64,000 bases of DNA from the NCBI RefSeq assembly GCF_028728065.1, contig NZ_CP117812.1, forward strand, positions 186,001 through 250,000, written 5' to 3'. Position numbers and translations under genes: made by a program. Source of the stretch: Lentisphaera profundi (GTDB lineage: Bacteria; Verrucomicrobiota; Lentisphaeria; Lentisphaerales; Lentisphaeraceae). Positions 59,606-64,000 of this stretch are shown here, piece by piece (the first letter of the stretch is position 1; every line of letters starts with the position of its first letter). The notes beneath the pieces are model-generated. The model was given only the letters and a program-made list of their open reading frames with translations. It was not told where the DNA came from and searched no databases.

Positions 59606-61104
59606 TTACTGAGTAATGGGAGCCCATTTTTTTCGGACGGGTGGGATCACTTTGCTGAAATCTAAGTTCGCCTGCTCAATTAATTCAGATCTCATTTTAT
59701 CTAGAGTCGACTTGTACTCCGGATTCGACGCGAGATTGGTCCATTCATTGGGATCTTCAAGATGATTATATAGCTCTTCTTTACCATTATTATAACGTAT
59801 ATAACGCCAATCCTTGCTACGAGTCGTCCAGTGCTGAAGATCGGGATCCATCTTAGTATGCGGTCCGGCGTACACCATAGTTAAAGCGGTCTTGGGTCCC
59901 TGCCAATCATTAGTCTGGGGATTAATCAAGAGCGGCTTCATACTAAAGCCATCCAATTTCGCGCCTTGTTCATTTTTACGTGTATCCCCCTTGAGATTAC
60001 ATAAATCTACGAGAGTTGGATAAAGGTCAATCAAAGCAACTGGATGCTCGGCCAAGTGCCCTGCCTTTTCTCTTTGAGCGGGCTCGAATTTACTGCATCT
60101 ATCACTTGCCCTATGCAATCATCTACTGCCGCAATACTCGCTAAGTATGCCTGCGTAAAAGCGCGAATTCCCGCTTCCTGATTGGGGTAGGATTGCTTGA
60201 GCAACTCAAAATATTTCAATCCTTTCTTATCACCATCAAATACCTCGGTATAAAAAGTATCGCTCGCATCATTTTTTTTGATTATCGGCAACTGTATTTT
60301 ATCCAAGGGAAACATGTCAAAATATTTTTGCGGTACGTGAAGTGGTGTGTGGGGACGAACAAAGCCCACCCCCAAGAAGAAGGGTTGATCCTGGCCATTT
60401 TTTTCAAATGATTTGATCTGCGCTGCGGCCCAAGCGGCATTCTCTTCATCTGGAGTCATGTCACGTCTTGCTGAATCATCAAAATTCAAACTTCGATCTT
60501 TGACTTTCCACGATCCTCTAAGCCAACCTTCCCCCTGAGCCCTATTTTTAGGTATAGCTTCCAAAGCTCCAAAAGATCCATCAATCGCCCCTATTGAATT
60601 AAAGGGTGCGGGTACGCCGGGGTGGGCTACCGATGCCTTTCCATTTAATGAATAAAAGGGGCCATAATCAGCCTGCTTATTGTAATACGGCCAAACATTT
60701 TTTGTAAAGTGGTGAAGTAGCTTTCCCGAGCCAGTGACATAATAACCATTATCGGCAAAATGCTCCATCATTGTCTTAGAATTTTTAAGTATTGCATTCT
60801 GAAACCACTTACCCCAAAATAAGTTCTTTGAGGTATGAGGATAGATACCCGTGAAAACGCTCGCACGTGATGGGGCACAAACCGGGTTGTTGCTATAGGC
60901 TCTTTTAAACATCACCGCAGATTCTGCAAAGCTGGCTAAGGCGGGAGTCTGGCTTTGATCGTGCCCCTTCATCCCCGAAATATAATCGTTGAGATCATCG
61001 CACATGATAAAGACCACATTGGGTCGCTTTTTATCCATCGATGCCGCAGAGGCCCATACTGAACCACATAGCGCGGCCACTAAAAAACTAAATTTGAAAT
61101 TCAT
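59606..61104 (-). pseudogene. Iduronate-2-sulfatase-like sulfatase broken by an internal deletion
   Basis: The 5' frame from the ATG at 61104 has a signal peptide (NFKFSFLVAALCGSVWA), NVVFIMCDDLND, the formylglycine motif CAPSRASVFTG and the IdsA-type middle, down to DDCIGQVIDAVNSSPLKE. In intact relatives this is followed by T-I-V-x-x-T-S-D-H-G, with the metal-binding D-H, and about 45-50 further residues before the block H-L-A-E-H-P-V-x-L-I-D-L. Here the second block (KAGHLAEHPVALIDLYPTLV) follows almost at once in a different frame, with the junction near 60060-60080. The 5' frame stops at 60031. The rest is intact to 59606. A deletion that also shifts the frame has removed the metal site, so no active enzyme can be made. 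It lies 35 nt after a prepilin-like gene. Confidence 0.85.
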
Positions 61105-61139
61105 ATATATAAGATCATTTTTATTATTAATAAGGACAT

Positions 61140-61763
61140 TTAAGGCAACCAAAAATCTGCCGTTGCATCATTCTTGCTTTGTAAATAGGTACTTCCCAAA
61201 GCCGCTACGTGACCATCAATAAAGCCCACATTCGCTTTATTATCATGACGCGCAATACGCTTTTCTTGATCACTATCTAATACCTTATCCGCCGTTAAAG
61301 TCGTTGCCCAAACTACCGGCATGATATTATAAGAATCCATCAAGAGCATGGTATCTGATCCGTGACTCGTATCCATGGGCACTGGAATTTGCCATGCGCC
61401 ATCATCATAGGCTAATTTCGCATTAAGCCCAATTGAGCTTGCCCAATATTTATCTGTATCCTGAATCGGTGAACCATTGGGACAGGCACGTAAATCTACT
61501 TCAAAGTTGGGCAAGTAATTCCCTGAAGCTAGCTGCCTAAACCAATTCAGGCCATCATCATACCTCACTGGAGCATAGTTCTCATTATCTTCTGCATACA
61601 TAGCCACTGCTACTGAGTGCTGCTTGATTTTATTTGTACAGATCGCCTGTTGAGCCTTTTTTCGCGCCTTCCCTAAGGAAGGAAGTAATAGACTCGCCAA
61701 AATCCCTATAATGGCCACTACCACCAAGAGTTCAATAAGAGTGAAAGGTGTAATCTTTTTCAA
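61140..61763 (-). CDS. Prepilin-type protein (type II secretion pseudopilin-like)
   Basis: A 207-residue protein with a TTG start at 61763 behind AAGGAG; the longer open frame upstream has no ribosome site and an odd basic leader. [19 protein letters not shown] begins the prepilin helix, and VGFIDGHVAAL near the end is the family's C-terminal D-G motif. The residue before Phe is Pro, not Gly. Like the prepilin gene at 8543 it heads a unit with a sulfatase, but that sulfatase is now broken. No TTGTCA-N19-YGTAYC element is seen upstream. Confidence 0.82.
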   Translation of the reverse strand: MKKITPFTLIELLVVVAIIGILASLLLPSLGKARKKAQQAICTNKIKQHSVAVAMYAEDNENYAPVRYDDGLNWFRQLASGNYLPNFEVDLRACPNGSPIQDTDKYWASSIGLNAKLAYDDGAWQIPVPMDTSHGSDTMLLMDSYNIMPVVWATTLTADKVLDSDQEKRIARHDNKANVGFIDGHVAALGSTYLQSKNDATADFWLP

Positions 61764-61945
61764 AATATATCTCCTTGTCTTTTTAAAAGAAAACCAAGTG
61801 AAAACAGGAAAGTGACTAAGTGGCTCACATTTATTTTTTCTTCGCTTACTCATCTAATCTACGTGACCAATGATCAATCTGTTAATTTTCAAAAACAATT
61901 CTTGAGTTAGTTTAAAGTAAAACCAGCCTAAAGTATATGAATGAC

Positions 61946-62692
61946 TTATTTCTTTAGACGATCCTGATACATGGATGCTGAAATTTCGCGGGTCGCCTTA
62001 TTAATATAATTAAAATATAACGGACTTTCGTATAAACTTATATATTTATTTAGGTCGTCTCCTTTTAAACTTTTAGGTTTTGTAAGTTTATAAGCTGAAT
62101 ATCCATGGTGCTCCGCGTTAAATATAGAGTTGTAATGCTTGTAATCACTTAAATTTTCGTTAACGGTAAGGTGTCTAGATGTATTAATTATTACCTGAGG
62201 AGAAGGGAGAGGTATATTAGACATCAATAATGATGCTTCGTTATTATCAATAGACCTTAATAACTTTTTTAAATCTCCAATAGTGGTGTTTTTCGTCACA
62301 TACACATCATACGTTGGGGGATTTAAAGCGGACCATCTCAATGTTTTTTCTTTTAAACTTTTCATACTCTGTATGATCTCACCATTGAATAATGTCTTTC
62401 CACCATCCATTACTAATTGAGGATTAGATGTAAAGTTATTTAAAAATTCTAAGCGAAAAGTATTATCTCGTAGGAATTTAAATTTTATCGGCCGACAAAA
62501 TAAATCGTTTAAGGAACCTAGTTTTAGTGATTTTTTGAATTCTACTTTTACACAATGTGATTTTAGCTTATTGTTAAGCTTTAAGATACTTTGGTCATCT
62601 GCATCATCATAAACAAAGTTATTCACACTGTTTCCATATACTGAGTAGCCACATATTATAAATAAAAAAATCATCGTTAAATATTTGGTCAT
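61946..62692 (-). CDS. Exported hypothetical protein
   Basis: A 248-residue protein with a signal peptide (MTKYLTMIFLFIICGYSVYG). It is Asn/Lys/Ser-rich and AT-biased, like the lipoprotein at 57665. A segment TYDVYVTKNTTIGDLKKLLR then EASLLMS resembles VIYTSNTTADELYSLL then LSLLYIG in the small protein at 58542, so both may share an ExbD/TolR-like subdomain. No family assigned. Confidence 0.6.
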   Translation of the reverse strand: MTKYLTMIFLFIICGYSVYGNSVNNFVYDDADDQSILKLNNKLKSHCVKVEFKKSLKLGSLNDLFCRPIKFKFLRDNTFRLEFLNNFTSNPQLVMDGGKTLFNGEIIQSMKSLKEKTLRWSALNPPTYDVYVTKNTTIGDLKKLLRSIDNNEASLLMSNIPLPSPQVIINTSRHLTVNENLSDYKHYNSIFNAEHHGYSAYKLTKPKSLKGDDLNKYISLYESPLYFNYINKATREISASMYQDRLKK

Positions 62693-62828
62693 TTTTATAA
62701 GCCTATTTTTATCATTCCAAGTATACGACTAACGAGAATCAGATACAAGATTTCCATCATCATCGTAAGTGAAAGATTCAGAAGCTTTTGGTATGTAGAC
62801 GATACCATTGTGAATCTTAATATGATAC

Positions 62829-64000
62829 TTAGAGATTAATCGGAAAACTGACTCTGACTTGGGTCCCTTTTTTGTCTGTAGGGGAAAGAAATTTGATTGT
62901 GGACTGATGATGAGTGAGGATTTCGCGGACGATGGCAAGACCGAGGCCGGAGCTTTTGCGGCCGTTATTGGGGCGTGGTAAAGAGTAGAAGCGGTCAAAT
63001 ATCTTTTCTAAGGCATAATCGGGGATGCCCGAGCCCTGATCGTTAATAGTGATGTGATAGCAATTATCATCTCGTTCCATTTTGACTTCAATCGTGCTCT
63101 CTTCAGGCGAGAATTCAACGGCGTTTTTGATGAGGTTATTGATCGCTAATTGGAGTAGAAAATCATTGCCTACAATGGGAGACTCGTCGACTTCGCTTTG
63201 CCAGGAAAATTGATAGTGGGGAAAGCGCTCACGGCTTTCGTCGAGGATTTTTTGACAGAGTTTTTTTAAGTCGAGTTTTTGCATCTCCATTGGCTTAGCT
63301 TGATTCTCTAGGCGACTGAGAAAGAGAATATTTTCCACCATTTGCGTCATTCGCGTTGTTTCTTTACGAAGATTGGAGCAAAGTTTTTCGGCTTGCTCCG
63401 GGGACGCTTCATCCAAGAGTTCCAAGGCCCCATGCATGGCCGCAAGGGGACTTTTGAGTTCATGACTTAAGGTTTGCATATAGGATTCAACATAGGCTTT
63501 GCCATCGAGTTTTTTGAGGATTTCTTCCATGGTGTGAGCCAATATTTTTATTTCACCATAGGGAGTAGCGGGAAGTTGTGGGCGTTGGCCTTCACCAACG
63601 GATTTGGCGTAATCAGTGAGAGCTTCGATGGGACGAACAATACGGCGCGTGAAATAAAAACAGAGTAGAATAAGTAGTGCAAGAGTCAGTAAGGCGGTGC
63701 GGATAATTTTTTCTCTAGCTCTATCTAGATAGAGGCTCAAGCGCTTGACGGGTTTGACGTAAGTAATGGTGCCAGAAATGTTTTTATTGTGGTCGTAAAT
63801 GGGGAGGCTGACATGCAAGACGGAGCTCGAGGGAAGATCTTTGTCTGCACGGGTTGCTCGTGCTCCGTAATCTCCGGCGAGGGCTAAAGTGATATTTCGC
63901 CAATGACTAAAATCATTGCCCATTTCCTGATTATTGGCAGAGTGGAAAATGATTTTTCCGGTGGCATCAGTGAGGTATAATTCGGTATCGCTACCCCATT
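62829..64000 (-). CDS. creC: CreC-like sensor histidine kinase, N-terminus beyond the window
   Basis: The frame is open to the window edge; 390 residues are seen. The N-terminal part (YLTDATGKIIFHSAN, GNDFSHWRNI, GDYGARATRAD, SSVLHVSLPIYD) matches the periplasmic sensor of E. coli CreC. A membrane helix, a HAMP-like segment (RRIVRPIEAL), the H box LSHELKSPLAAMHGAL with the phospho-acceptor His, the N box NNLIKNAVEF and G boxes GSGIP and GLGLAIV follow. It is probably preceded by a creB regulator gene outside the window. Confidence 0.88.
   Translation of the reverse strand, partial: WGSDTELYLTDATGKIIFHSANNQEMGNDFSHWRNITLALAGDYGARATRADKDLPSSSVLHVSLPIYDHNKNISGTITYVKPVKRLSLYLDRAREKIIRTALLTLALLILLCFYFTRRIVRPIEALTDYAKSVGEGQRPQLPATPYGEIKILAHTMEEILKKLDGKAYVESYMQTLSHELKSPLAAMHGALELLDEASPEQAEKLCSNLRKETTRMTQMVENILFLSRLENQAKPMEMQKLDLKKLCQKILDESRERFPHYQFSWQSEVDESPIVGNDFLLQLAINNLIKNAVEFSPEESTIEVKMERDDNCYHITINDQGSGIPDYALEKIFDRFYSLPRPNNGRKSSGLGLAIVREILTHHQSTIKFLSPTDKKGTQVRVSFPINL

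Overview
The window looks like chromosome from a marine Lentisphaera-type bacterium (Lentisphaerae, PVC superphylum). The signs are secreted sulfatases, a GH95-type fucosidase, prepilin-like proteins with FTLIELLVV leaders, PSD1/DUF1549/DUF1553 and DUF1501 proteins, ThuA-domain proteins, and Hanks-type kinases paired with ECF sigma factors. The DNA is AT-rich. I see no phage, IS transposase, integrase, rRNA or CRISPR. The taxon is inferred from gene content only.

Region 1 (1-9.6 kb) is a polysaccharide-degradation cluster: a glucoamylase-like protein, a sulfatase, a GH95 protein and a prepilin-like protein, all on the minus strand. An ECF sigma factor and a transmembrane kinase sit in its middle. 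Three of the minus-strand units carry the same promoter-like signature, TTGTCA, exactly 19 nt, then YGTAYC, which is not sigma-70-like and resembles ECF promoters. I infer a kinase/ECF-controlled regulon. Region 2 (9.6-18.1 kb) holds a ThuA protein, then a same-direction series of kinase, PSD1/DUF1553 protein, DUF1501 protein and a second ECF sigma factor, then a ThuA-like lipoprotein. Both kinases lack the usual VAIK lysine and instead carry a lysine at the third glycine of the glycine-rich loop, the arrangement known from eukaryotic WNK kinases.

Region 3 (18.1-24.9 kb) looks accessory: a structured non-coding stretch, a family-B DNA polymerase (Pol II type) with a ruined exonuclease site, a YefM-YoeB type toxin-antitoxin pair followed by a degenerate copy of its own promoter, a lone type-2 ArgC, a P-loop kinase, an AcpH-like protein and a HigBA-type pair. 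Region 4 (24.9-32.9 kb) has a cytochrome c/PA14 and beta-propeller pair, a very large protein that I read as PPi-type PEP carboxykinase, HldE-C/RfaE2, ribosomal protein L28 and tRNA-Lys.

Region 5 (33-56.3 kb) is mostly housekeeping: a UvrD/Rep helicase, a third ECF sigma factor with a coupled 46-residue membrane protein, a receiver-cyclase, a GAF protein, an ACT-malic enzyme, a KefB-like antiporter with a potassium channel, a CPA1 antiporter between ~100-nt repeats, MnmC, an NMT1-type ABC transporter, an unrecognised two-gene unit, transketolase, a biotin carboxylase-like protein, a canonical kinase and FtsA. Region 6 (56.3-64 kb) is decaying accessory DNA: unknown membrane and lipoproteins, a sulfatase tail fragment, a sulfatase pseudogene missing its metal-binding segment, another prepilin-like gene, and a CreC-like sensor kinase cut by the window edge.
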